A stretch of 64,000 bases of DNA from Diprion similis. Its lineage: Eukaryota > Arthropoda > Insecta > Hymenoptera > Diprionidae. The notes beneath the pieces are model-generated. The model saw nothing but the letters and a program-made list of their open reading frames with translations, was not told the DNA's origin and ran no database searches. Shown here piece by piece: positions 39,501 through 50,676 of this stretch. The translations under genes and the position numbers were made by a program. The stretch is taken from assembly GCF_021155765.1 (NCBI RefSeq), contig NC_060118.1, forward strand, positions 7,006,001 to 7,070,000, written 5' to 3'. The stretch's first letter is position 1; the number at the start of each line of letters is the position of its first letter.

Positions 39501-42500
39501 TTTTTTTTTTTATTTGTATTCTTATTCAACACTCAAATATTTATAATTACGCTATCTGAGGCATTTTTATTTCAGTTATGCATAATATAGGCTTTAGTAA
39601 CACACGAAATACATTTTACTCCGTCGGTAAAAAATGACCTATAGCATCCTCCTAAAGTAGGTCAATAACGGATAAATCACATCCATCCTTCCAGTTTTCC
39701 TCCCCGTAATTCAGAGGGAGAAAAATTCTGTGATTTTACGTGAGTAACGACCAGTGTAACGATTAACAAATTTCGTAAAAAGGGTAGCCATTATTCCAAT
39801 TGATGGACTGACGCTTCATATATCTGTCCCCTTCTGATGTCTACGTCATCTTAGATTAACGACACTCACTTTAATTAAATGAATTTTGTAGAGTAAATGT
39901 AAGTTGTCGTTTTTAAGGTGAAATATTCTTCTTTCCCTCCATGGTGAACAAGGTTTATAATATACACACGTAAGGAATGGGAGAACGTTTCACAAGTCTT
40001 TTCAATTGTGTTTACATACCGTTGTCGTAACGTATAAAAATAATCCTCACTTATTTTGAAACGAAAGCTTGGACATTGTTGTACGTACATACATATGGCA
40101 TTCCGTTTTCTCTCCTCTTTCTTTCCGATTCTTATGCTATCGGACACAGGATTACGAGAGTATACATTCTACACGAATAGCCTCGACTTATAATAAATTG
40201 TTTGCTCATCCGAACAGAAATAAGTTTATTAAGCAAACATATTATACCTATATATAGGTATCTAAATTGCGATACCAGTTTTTATTCATTGGTAGAAAGA
40301 TGAATAGACATTGAATTTATTTAAGATTAAAGTATTTGAGTTCATGTTATACACATTATTCGCTTCGTGTACAATCAATCGGTTAACTTTTATTACTTAT
40401 CGTCCGAACTGTTTGATTACAGATGTTATCAACGACGCCGTATTCGACGAGGATCACGACGAGATGGTAGTGGTGAAGGACATCGAAATGTTCTCCATGT
40501 GCGAGCACCACCTCGTTCCTTTCTATGGCAAAGTATCAATCGGCTATTTACCCTCCAAGAAGATTCTTGGACTTAGTAAATTGGCGAGGTATGCAACAGT
40601 ATCGATTGTCGGTATTTATCTTACCGTTCTGAAATGTGAAGTTTGTTAATTTCTCATTCGATGATTAAGTTGAACTAAAATCAGTACAATATTTGGACTA
40701 TTTGATTTCAATTTGGAATTTTAAAACCACAATTTAGTTCATTTAATTCAATAATTTAGTGGGTAAAGATTATTGGACAGCATGAGCAACGCCTGCAATT
40801 ACACACAGGAATTTCGAAAGCTTAATTCTCATTAGCATATTTCTCAAGAGGAAAGTGAGGATTGTATACTATTCTTGCCATCACTTTGTTCTGCGTTAAT
40901 ATAGGAATAAATATAATTTCATGATTTAAATCACTTTCTGAAACTCTTGATCGACAGTTTATAGATATTTTTTGTCAGAAATTGAGGAAAAATCTGTATA
41001 GTTCATACAGTTCTTTTCTTTACAGATCTTTTCGGGTCGAGCGTAAGCTTGCAATATGAGTCGTAGCTGGTAAGCCAAAGACGAATATTGCAAATATGTG
41101 AGGCGAAAAGATCGTTGCCTCCTTGCTGCACACGATTCTTTACACGACAAGAGTATGTTACGCGTTTTTTCACGAAGCCTGAAATTGAGGTTAAAATCGC
41201 GTAATCTCAAATTTTTTCCGCGACAGCGCATGCGCGTAGTACAGAAAAGACGACTTTTAACTCCTACGACTTAAAATTGGTTTTTTCAGCACTCTGCGCA
41301 TACGCATTCGCAGAGTTACTTGACCGTCATAGAATCGGGTACTTTGTGTGTGGAAAAAACGCATAGAAAATGCAAAAAACATGCTCGTGTTATGTATAAA
41401 AACCCGTTTCTCCCACTGTTTCTCATGATGTTCAATAATAAGCGAAATACGCATAACCTGCGCATCACGAGCCGCCATCTTGCCGCACCTTAGTAATTTA
41501 AAACGTAATTCTGATCTAATGTAGCCAACGTTGCTGGAATTTCCACGATTCTGTTACACTCTTCTCGTGAACTATTCCGCATACAAAGAAAGAGCGATCT
41601 CGTGCTTCAGCTGACCAGTAGAACGTCAAAAAACTGTAACAAGGACAGTATTTCAGTCGGTCAAGACAGCGAACACGTGGGGTAGAATCGTAGAGTGTTA
41701 ATTTTTTACAGCAATTATATCGAAGCAGCAGTAGCAGCTCGTTTAATGATACCGGTTTTTCCCTCATTTCAGATTTTAATCTAGCATCCTAAGAAGCTAA
41801 AGACAGTGTCATTTCGACAGAATTATTGCAAATTGCATTATACAGCATGTATGTACACATATACAGACGTGCGCAAATGTGTATATTACCGCACACATCC
41901 ACGTGACCTTGTACGACTGTTAATATCATTGCCTTAGCGTGAAATATGTCGAAGGAGCCAATTACAACCGCAAGGGGAATAAATTGTTCAGACTTTCACA
42001 TCGTCACGCAGTTCGGACACAATTCTCTATATCAGATTATATGTATAGATACATGCATACATAGACGGTGTTGTATACCAACATAGGTGGTATACGTGTC
42101 TCTCTCCCTCTTTCCGTGCAGTTTATATAAACCCTCTGATACAAATTCTACCTTGAGATATATGGAGTAAAGTAACTTGCGGACACGTGAGACCTGCATC
42201 CGTGTGTATATCCGTATCAAACGATCGCACATTGTTCTACATATATAAATATATATATATATATATATACCTACATACCTGACAAGAACAACGCAAATTA
42301 TTGTATAGTGATAGACAAGGTCGTTGTCGTCGTTGCTACCTTAGATTGTTCCTTGGACTATTTATCTTTCCATTCGTTATATTCATGTTTTACTCTCATA
42401 TTGTATACCGATTCGGATTCTGTTTTGCAAAGACCTATACTGAAAATATTCATTTGATAAATCATAAAATCTTATGAAAGAATCCATCCTCTACTTTATT

Positions 42501-44380
42501 ATGTGATTTCTTACATATTTTATCGAATTTACAAAGTAAATCATTTAAGAAATTACACGTAGAATTCTTCCATAGTATTTTATGGTTTATCACTTGACAT
42601 TTATAGTAGGGACAATACTACCAAAAAAAACGTTATTCGATAGTTTCTACCAACTTCTTGTGTTGTACTAGTCATTAAAAATCATTTAAATTAACTGTAT
42701 ATAGTAGTATAGAAGGATGAACGAGACGTGTTATACATGTAGATAGAAAAAAGGAAACACCACGGCCTTGAAAGATATAAAAACTGACATATGTACGATG
42801 CACCATTCTCAAAAAAAAAAAAAAAAATATGTAACTAATTTAATATTCGTTCTACAAGATTTTATCGAATTTGGTTTTACATAATCTTGTTTGTCACTGT
42901 TTCAAATGACACAGCATCTTTAAAGAATCTTGTAATCAATTTCGTAGAAACTACAAAAAAAAAAAAAAAAAAAAAAATTAGGATGAAGCAGTATACAGCA
43001 GAAGTAAAAAATAAAAATTTGTAGAAAGAATATTTTTGAAACTCGACGATGTTGTAGTCCTGAAACATCTATTTAATGTATCAAGTTTATTTGCAACCGT
43101 TGAGCTCTGCTCCAGAAGCCTCGGTAATATGCTTTCTTTATTTATGAAAGTTGTTTTTATTTTGTTATTTTTTTTTTTTTTTTCGTATAATTCCCTGTGA
43201 ACTGGTTATCAAAACGCTGCAGTTCTCTCTAAACTCCACCGTTACATTATCTTTGTGTTCATGATTCATCAGGTGTTTCATTATTTTTTTACAGAATTGT
43301 TGAGATCTTCAGTCGACGACTTCAAGTACAAGAACGTCTTACTAAACAAATTGCAATTGCAGTTACCAAGGCTGTACAACCTGTCGGTGTTGCAGTCGTC
43401 GTTGAAGGAGTGTTAGTATAATTTTATAATTTCCTACTTTCCCATACAAATAATCAAATTCTTTCAATCAAAATCTGTCTAAAAAGAAAAATGCTTCAAT
43501 CTTAAATGATAAATAAATCAGCTATAAACAGTTATTTATCTACAATAAAAGTCTCTATAATAAGTCTTTGCTTTGCTGAAATGAAATTTTTTTTCTCAAT
43601 ATAATAATGAAAACCAGGGAGCCAAAGTTAGACAAAAGCACCTTCATACGTCCCTGGAATTCCACAAATACTTGCAACAAGTAATTAAAAGATGGTAAAT
43701 AATAATTATGTAACGATCTTGTGCCATTTGCGTCATGAGTTTGAATTTTTCATTCCTAGATATCAATATTCCACCTTTCACTGAGGCAAAGATATATGCA
43801 GATTTATGTATGTATATGTTTGGATCAGATCTGTTAGATACCCTGTATGTTAAATCAAAAAACTAGGTTCAAGATCGGATGAATATTTATGACGTGGTTA
43901 TCAGATTTAAAAGAAATATTTAACTGTTATTGTCACTGATAAATATTACGGTCTAAATAACTTGACAAAGGTTTTTAAGCACCTTGAACGATTTTGTGCA
44001 TTGTAGAAAGATAAAGAATAAACATGACTTATATAGTTAAATATTAACGAAATAATAAAAGTTTTTGTAAAATATTTTTATATTTTTGCTTCAAGCGGGT
44101 GTAATTCAGTGAATGGAAATTCTCTGCATAGCTTTGTAGAAAGAAATTTTCAATGCAAATGACCAACGCAAGATGAATGCAGTATTAATGATAAGTTAAT
44201 TCTCACATATTCTAATACATTACTATAAGACTTGTTTTTTTTTATTTCAGGCACATGTGCATGGTGATGCGAGGGGTTCAAAAAATTAACAGCAAAACAG
44301 TAACGTCAACCATGCTTGGCGTTTTTCGTAACGACTCCAAGACTAGGGAGGAGTTCCTCAATTTAGTTAATTCAAAATAG
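33510..44380 (+). CDS. Pu: GTP cyclohydrolase I (Punch / GCH1)
   Basis: Converts GTP to 7,8-dihydroneopterin triphosphate, the first and rate-limiting step of tetrahydrobiopterin and, in insects, pteridine eye-pigment synthesis; cytosolic homodecamer. Exons: 33510-33735, 36286-36495, 40423-40588, 43295-43411, 44251-44380; 282 residues. Exon 1 is a family-variable N-terminus with a [16 protein letters not shown] segment typical of insect enzymes. Exons 2-5 are the catalytic core ([61 protein letters not shown]). The zinc ligands are all present: C172, H175 and C243, with the 71-residue spacing of human C141 and C212. The fourth coding exon uses a GTTAGT donor (after 43411). ATG 33510 is the first ATG in the frame; the codon upstream at 33486 is TTG. 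The distal exon at 25915 can replace exon 1. Confidence 0.95.
33736..36285. other. GCH1 intron 1
   Basis: Besides the two MITE-like units, this holds AT-rich DNA with short TA runs (near 35321 and 36073) and A-tracts. The open frame running into the exon at 36286 is read-through, since the acceptor TTTGCGCAG precedes the conserved HEKCTFHHD block. Confidence 0.5.
34396..34784. mobile_element. Two tandem 184-bp MITE-like units
   Basis: Unit 1 (34396-34579) is bounded by perfect 13-bp inverted repeats, GTTAGTAACGTTA and TAACGTTACTAAC. Unit 2 (34601-34784) has the same length and begins GTTAGTAACGTTG; its right end (TAACGTTACTGAA) has decayed. Internal sequence is clearly shared (TTTTGAAGTGGTTAAGTTTT, CGCTTTTGTCGAAATGTAAA). 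They lie in the first GCH1 intron, 21 bases apart. Confidence 0.65.
36496..40422. other. GCH1 intron 2
   Basis: A 3.9-kb AT-rich intron. It holds a perfect RFX-type X-box (39104-39117). Two short direct repeats sharing a TTTTACTC-GTCGGTAAAAA core lie near 38967 and 39615. A 96-codon open frame after the X-box (to 39422) has no upstream in-frame ATG and no recognised similarity, and is not called as a gene. Confidence 0.45.
39104..39117. promoter_or_regulatory. Perfect RFX X-box motif
   Basis: GTTGCCGTGGCAAC: two 6-bp inverted half-sites GTTGCC/GGCAAC with a 2-bp spacer, the optimal RFX-family binding site. In animals it is typical of ciliary gene promoters. Here it sits deep in GCH1 intron 2, so its target is unclear. 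Confidence 0.4.
41226..41482 (-). promoter_or_regulatory. CpG-rich promoter-like island inside GCH1 intron 3
   Basis: A perfect NRF1 palindrome GCGCATGCGC (41226-41235) is followed by near copies (TGCGCATACGCA about 41296, CTGCGCATCACG about 41459) and a YY1-type GCCGCCATCTTG (41471-41482). Read on the minus strand, the YY1 site is CAAGATGGCGGC, which begins a frame MAARDAQ with a CAG|GTTATG donor-like end. This resembles the start of a housekeeping gene on the opposite strand, but no downstream exons were found. Confidence 0.35.
42434..42611. mobile_element. MITE copy 1 (CCCTACT...AGTAGGG family)
   Basis: Inverted termini of about 45 bp: the left end (from 42434, then GAAAATATTCATTTGATAAA) pairs with the right end, which finishes AGTAGGG at 42611. 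The terminal sequence is shared with the element at 45480. The element is non-coding, 178 bp, in GCH1 intron 3. Confidence 0.6.
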
Positions 44381-45479
44381 AATCTTCAAGAACACAAAGG
44401 ATTTGCTTGCAGTTTTCTTACGCGTAGCGATGTCAACACGTAGTAGATTGTAAATTGAAAAATTTCCGCCTTCGTCTCATTTTCTGTATTCTTCTTGGAT
44501 ATATTTTTTTTCGTAGTTTCATTTTAGAAATTATGTTTACTTGAGTTAGTCTAACTGTCTGGTAAAAATTCTGTTAGACGCAGATAGATAAGTACAAAAA
44601 ATGTCCCAAACACCTTATAAAAACAGACGCAGCATCAATTTTCTGTCTCTTTCTTTATGGTGATTAGCACGTTCTCTGTACACTTCCAGCCGTGTGTAAC
44701 GGAATTTTCACCAGGGCTGTGAAACGTAGCCACATGTTTGTGTATTTGAGTCACAGTTGAGAAAAACATGTAATATTTATGTATTGTGTAAGAATTGGCA
44801 ACGTGGAGAAATCTTATCAAATATAAATGATATATATTAATGTTACTTATACATTCAGGCGTCCCGCAAACACAGAGACGTAATCAAATTGCTGACCAGT
44901 TTACAACGAGACAATATCTTAGTACTCCGAAAGATTTTCGCACTTACCATCCAACCCAAGATGTGCGAATATTACATCATCTTTGAAGAAACTCATATCG
45001 ATGCCATTTCTGTTTCATGGTTCTGTCGATCATTCCAGATAGTATGAAATTATCATAAAGCAAAACACTCTGAATTCAATTTTTTGCAAAGTATCACAGT
45101 ACGCGAGTAACAGAAAAAGAAAATCTCTTATAACGTACTACAGGTCTTGCTCTTCCAATTTTATAGAACAATGACACGTCGTTGATATTTAGATATACAT
45201 TGAAAATTTATTTTAACATAAGAAAATAACATTTAGTAAATTAAATTAAATTGAATTAAACTATAAAGCGAACAAGGTGATATCCGTGGTATGGTTATCG
45301 CAAAATTTCACAGCCAGATGTTTGGCGACTTGCCATACCTTTGTACTTAGGTGCTTAGGCAGTTGTATTTTGTCACAGGGAAGTACATGTGTGTATTTTA
45401 GGTGGCTAGAACGCGCACGCCGTACAAAAGCACTTTACATTCCATCGTTAATCTAAATTCTGAAATTGAAATCACTCTA

Positions 45480-45738
45480 CCCTGCTAAAAATATGCGTGT
45501 TTTGAATTACAAAATGTTTTGAAAGAATTCAGGGTGTCATTTATTACACACATATAGTTCACTATATAGTTGACTATATGATTTTTGATCTAGTATATCT
45601 GATGATTCGTACTTTTATAATTTATTCTGTAATTTTTTCAATATTTCATCAAACTTACAAGATAAATCATGTGACAAATTACACACAGAATTCTTTTAAA
45701 ACGTTTTATAATTTAACGCATGAACATTTTCAGTAGGG
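45480..45738. mobile_element. MITE copy 2 (CCCTACT...AGTAGGG family)
   Basis: Begins CCCTGCTAAAAATAT and ends CATTTTCAGTAGGG. The inverted termini extend about 50 bp (TTTTGAAAGAATTC against GAATTCTTTTAAAA) and it is flanked by TA on both sides, as expected for a Tc1/mariner-type target site. At 259 bp it is longer than copy 1 because of extra central sequence (45555-45600). It is non-coding. Confidence 0.7.
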
Positions 45739-46250
45739 TAAACTGCTCGCCACCATGCGAGTTGTTATTTGTAATTTACTGTACCTAATAAGTGAATAAG
45801 TATGTATATTGTGTTACAGTATAAAGCTTGGTTTCTTCAAAACTGTTAATCGGTACAAGCATACAAGTTTGTTGAACATAGAATTTGTTTCCTACTGTGA
45901 AAATGAATACAGTACTTCCAGTTTACATAACTTTGTGCAAAGATTATAATTATGTGATAATTTCTATATGTTTTATAATTACTGCCAATTATCGAACCGA
46001 TTGATTTACATTCCATTTACTGAGAATAATATTATTTGAAATTATTTTTTCATACTTGTATTCACTCAACTGTTTTTACAATTTCGAAGTTCAATCTTTT
46101 TTTTTTTTTTTCTGGTAAGGAACGTTGTCTCTATAAATTATAATGTATAAGGTAATTTTTTCTCTGTAAAACAGATCTGATTAACGTAGACTTTTGTTAA
46201 TAGTTTCCTTTATTATTTTATTCCATTTCGAACAAATTTTAGATCGTGAA

Positions 46251-46300
46251 TATCAGCATGGTTTGCGGTAACTTAGCCAATTACACTGTCCATGCTGATA
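46251..46300. other. 50-nt hairpin with 11-bp perfect stem
   Basis: TATCAGCATGG (46251-46261) is the exact reverse complement of CCATGCTGATA (46290-46300). A shorter inner pairing GTAA/TTAC encloses a nine-base loop. It resembles a small pre-miRNA or a foldback remnant; pairing does not extend outward, which argues against a standard miRNA. Confidence 0.3.
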
Positions 46301-47851
46301 GTAATAATACAACTTGTCTCCATTTCATTTTTCCCTCACAAAATTATTAATGTTTTGTGAAATTTTACGATTTATATTACTTTGTGTAAACGTTCTGTTA
46401 TTTATAACTGTTAAATATAATATCAGATGATGAACAGTTTTGTTATACGCACGCTAATCTTACATATAATTATAAAAACTGCTGCACAACGGTAACTAAT
46501 TTTTCTGTAGTATTGTGTAAAGAATTTACGCCAGCAAATTTACAGAAGATATAAGAAATACTTACTGATACATCATTAACAAGTCGTGTACAAAAAAATG
46601 GTGCAGCTTAATCTTCTTTCAAGTACATCGTAATCATTTTTATGGCACAGATATGGTGAACTTGGGATGAAATTATGCAAATTTCAATAGTTTCAATTTT
46701 TTTCTAAACAGCCATATGCAGGAAAAAATTGAGTAGTATAACATGAAACTTAGTAATATTTTACTATCAAAATAGTGTAAAAGCTAATTTTCATTCTTGT
46801 TTGGTAATGGTGAAAGTTGGATATAAATTTTCTTGTAACTGATGTGTGACGGGTTTCATGCTGTTTAATTTAACACCAATATCAAACAAAGCACACTAAA
46901 AGTAAATGATGAGTATAAAGTGCAAATTTAAGTCTATCTGTGAAATAAAATGAAAATCATATGCTTATAATTGGACGTTAAATTTATGAAATTTTTTTTA
47001 AGACTATATACCTATATTACATATTGTTATGCAGGACCAGATTTTAATTGTAATAAATAATAATAATAGTGTTTTAAAAAGTTATCTATACAAATGATGA
47101 AAGTTGATATTTATGATATTTTATGATATTATATTATATAAAGTTCAATTTATATTTCAAAAACAAACGTCTCTTTTTTATATACACATGCTTCTAAATA
47201 CAATTGTTAAGTACGTTTCTTCACATTCTTACGATCCCTAGTTTAATCTGTCTATATTTTTTATAACAACAGTTGATAAAGTAAGCACGTAATTCCTTAT
47301 TGTTATTTATAAAAACAGTTGCATTGCAGAGACGCATTGCAACAACAATAAAGAAAATAGTGTAGTGATTCCTTATGTACCAGAAAAAGTGTGGCATGAC
47401 AATGTAGTTAATTATCAGTCTTCTCTGTTACAGCGATTGGTATCAAAAGTAGCACATCGTTTAGCTGTCACAGCATTCCTCTTTGCTGTACCATTCTCTC
47501 CGGTTTCTTAAAAATTAAACAACAAATGTCAATGAAGTCGTTATACACGTTCTTAAGTACATCAGATCTATATAACTACCATCTCTGCTCCGGAAGTGGA
47601 TATCGCATGATTCTGGACGCAACCCAGAAGATCTTCTGGGACCTGAAACTCTGTCCCTCAGACCAGCGACTGGTTTCCTACATTTTTCACCGACACATGC
47701 GTTATCCCTGTTACTCGGAGACCCTGTCGACACACATAGGAGCATCATAAGTGTAAGTATAAATCAATATTGCCCAATAATTATTGACAATTCTGCTATA
47801 AGTTTTGCAGTGTAATGAGAAGAATAATCGATTATTGCTCTGTCTTCAAGT

Positions 47852-49480
47852 TCACGTTACTGCGATCAGTTCTCCAATATTTATCGCACCGTAAGTCTCA
47901 GGCTGATGGCGCTTCATGCAGGGTTGACATAAATTCTCAGCGTCACCGTGGTGCAGGAGAAGGACCACGCCATTTTCGCTAGTCATCTTGTCGCCTCCGT
48001 TGAAGTTTAGTAAATGCTCAGAGAGTTTCTGCGAGCCGACGTTTGTCCCAGCACCATTTTGGCTTCTAGTCTTATCAGTTTTTTCGCTTCTTGGCATAGC
48101 CTTTGATCCTCTTTGAGATGGCTGTGGGACAGCACCGAGCCTTTTGGCAGGATTTCTCGGATGGCAGGAAACAACAATCGGCTCTCTAAAAGACCAAAGA
48201 CAATGGATGAGTAACGGAGCAGCTATCGATTGTGTCCATTGATTCAACTAACTGAGAAATAGAGCATGGAGGGGAATATGCACAGGGGCTGCAGCACGGA
48301 ATTGGCGGACACCGCAACACCTTGAATGCTTCAACATTCAGCGACGAGACTCCTCTGAGCAGTGCGCACTGGACGCTGTTCTCATACTCCGTCCGTTCCT
48401 CGAGGAGCCGTTGGTTTTCCTCACGAAGTTGAGCTAACTCTTCTTCCAGCTGTAAAATCAACAATGAGTCACGCTCTAAATACCGTTCGTCGTCATACCT
48501 CAACTTCTCTATCAGCTTTTTCTTTTTCTCCGTCTTCGACAGATTGGGAAGCTGTATCGACTAAGGCAACCGCATTTCCAGTTTCCAAAATATTTCTCTC
48601 TGGCGTTGTGCTACCATTCTCTGGATTTGATTGCGCTGTTGTGGAAGTTCTTCTTTGCCCCTCGACCTGTGACGACAAGGAGTGTTTTTTTCACAACTGA
48701 TTTATTAAAATCTCATTTTCCATCAGTTTATTACTAGATTCGCTGGCGCTTTCCGAGTTACTTCAAGTTCCTTCTCTTGTGAGGCAAGTGATGCCTCCGC
48801 CTCTGCTAACTTTTTTCGCAAATCGACAAGTTCAAGCTCCTTTTCTATTAGGTCAGACACTCGAGCGATAGAATCTTTTCTAAGTAATTCGAGATCGGCA
48901 CTAGCAGCGCATATGCGATTTTGGACAACGCTAACCCAGTGTTGGACTCTTCCCATTATATCCATGAACATCAATTTTAAATCTTGTTCAAAATTCTCTC
49001 CCAAATTTGTTAGCGACTTTCCAGCTTCGTTCAAATTTCTCATCGTATAGTCAATCATTTCATCCACCTTTTTTTGCCTGCACAAAAATGCACGTTACAT
49101 TCAACTTGACGCCTTTTTCTATCAATTTACCCAAGCGATCCGCTCGATCTTGGAGCGCAGAAGCACATCGGTCCAATACCAACATCCGTCCTATTTGAAG
49201 AGGCGTCTTTACCCAAAAGATTACCGGCACTCATATACATCGTATTCAACTCGCTGTCAGTTCGGGCTCGAAGACTGTTCAAGGTGCTTGCAGTGTACGC
49301 TTGACCATCCTGGCTGCTGAGCTGATTGCGGTCGGTAAGATTTATATCTTCATGAAGGATCGAGCGTCTGTTTTCCAGAACTTTGTGTAGAGATTCATTC
49401 GTATTCGAGTGAAACTCATCGTCCATTCGCTTTTGAGTGTTATTCGTTATTTGAATTGGCTGCTTTTTTTCATTGCCCAT
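47852..49480 (-). CDS. POC5: POC5-like centriolar coiled-coil protein
   Basis: Likely structural component of centrioles, needed in other animals for distal-half assembly and bound to centrin. Exons on the minus strand: 49480-49131, 49077-48735, 48666-48499, 48449-48253, 48185-47852; 463 residues, all junctions in phase. The N-terminus is polar. Exon 2 has a W-containing helical block (RVQHWVSVVQ) followed by a long heptad region (LRKKLAEAEASLASQEKELE). Exon 4 gives LEEELAQLREENQRLLEE and then RGVSSLNVEAFKVL, which matches the POC5 signature RGVCALNLEA preceded by an acidic coiled coil. Near the C-terminus, KRHQPE lies where POC5 has its EKHHPV block. Introns are very short (53, 68, 49 and 67 bp). 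The C-terminus is uncertain: a GCA|GTAACG site just before the stop could splice to an exon at 47515-47748. Family assignment rests on recalled motifs, not an alignment. Confidence 0.6.
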
Positions 49481-50676
49481 AGTTTCTGTGATAATTATAT
49501 TTCATTCGTGATCATTTTAGTCATTTTGCACGAATGAAATCAAGCACAACATGATTTGTCATAATATTAATAGCAGAAACCTGATATTTTACTGCTGATA
49601 GGAGCGATCGAATTTCGCTTTGGTTATTTAATCACATCAGACATATTTTCATCGAGTCAATTATCGAAAGCATTTTTATTTAATTCTTGGATTGAATGTT
49701 AGTCTAGGGAAAATTTCGTACGTATACATGGCGAAAAATAATCACGATGCATGTCCGGACGTCACCGTATTACCTGAAAATTTTCTTCAAATTATTTTGC
49801 CTCATTGCATATAGTGATTGCTAAATGCTGTTTCCGTGTAGTATTTGTTAATTAATGCTTCATTGTTTTTTTTTCCGTTTAATCTCTAGTGCTTTGTTCT
49901 AAATACATTCAGGAAACTTGATTTTTGGACCGTAGATTAGTTTACTTTTCAGCAGTCTCTCGAATAGAAATTGTGACTACCAATTTTTGGTTTTCGGTAT
50001 TTATTAAATTCTTAATAGTTTACATATTCTATAAACATGTCATCAAGTTCACGCGATTCATTATTTGTTTTTGTTTTTTTTTTTTGTATAAAAACTAGTA
50101 CATTATAATATAAAATTCTTTTCATGAATATCGGTTCTACACTTTCCAAATAATTTTCATCACGCATTCAAGAATGAAATAATACATAATACAGGTTTGC
50201 AAGTTTTCAAGCTTTATTAGATGCAAACATAAACGACCATTATTTACAGCTTGAAAGTATTGAAATTAAAGTCTCTTTTCGGCCAGAAAAATAATCTGTA
50301 GCAATGCGAGCGTGTAAGGGCACACTTGCTTGTATATTTAAATGCACATCTTTGCCTCGATTAGCAAGTTTAACAAACCTGTTATGGAATTCACAAGCTC
50401 TTTATCAATAAACCGACACGATTCTTCGTCGGCGATTTGTATCGATGAAAATTACGAGACAGCTGATAATATTTGTTACAGAATTTGCAGTATGGTCGCT
50501 GTTCGTAATTAGAACATTAATGTGGATCCAGTGATTGCGTTGCTCTTGGCTGATTCAAAGTCGTTACAGTCTTTTGGATCCCAAGGCAGCGGTCAGCCGC
50601 ATCACTAGCTTATATATGAGGAAGAAACATAGTTTCAGTTACGGTATGACGTGATTCAAGCCAAATTTATACTCGA
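49481..50676. other. Spacer between the fibrillarin 3' end and the POC5-like start
   Basis: This must include the POC5-like promoter and the fibrillarin 3' UTR. A minus-strand AATAAA at 50213-50218 lies 460 bases after the fibrillarin stop. No other feature was seen. Confidence 0.5.

Larger units (their letters stand above)
40589..43294. other. GCH1 intron 3
   Basis: A 2.7-kb intron holding the CpG-rich island, MITE copy 1 and several A/T homopolymers (42811-42827, 42955-42976). No nested gene could be completed. Confidence 0.45.
44381..47851. other. Intergenic DNA between GCH1 and the POC5-like gene
   Basis: This is convergent-gene spacer, AT-rich. It holds MITE copy 2 and the hairpin at 46251. 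A minus-strand open frame at 47515-47748, preceded by an acceptor (TGTGTCGACAG), could be an extra 3' exon of the POC5-like gene. No clear AATAAA was found close to the GCH1 stop, so its 3' UTR may be long. Confidence 0.4.
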
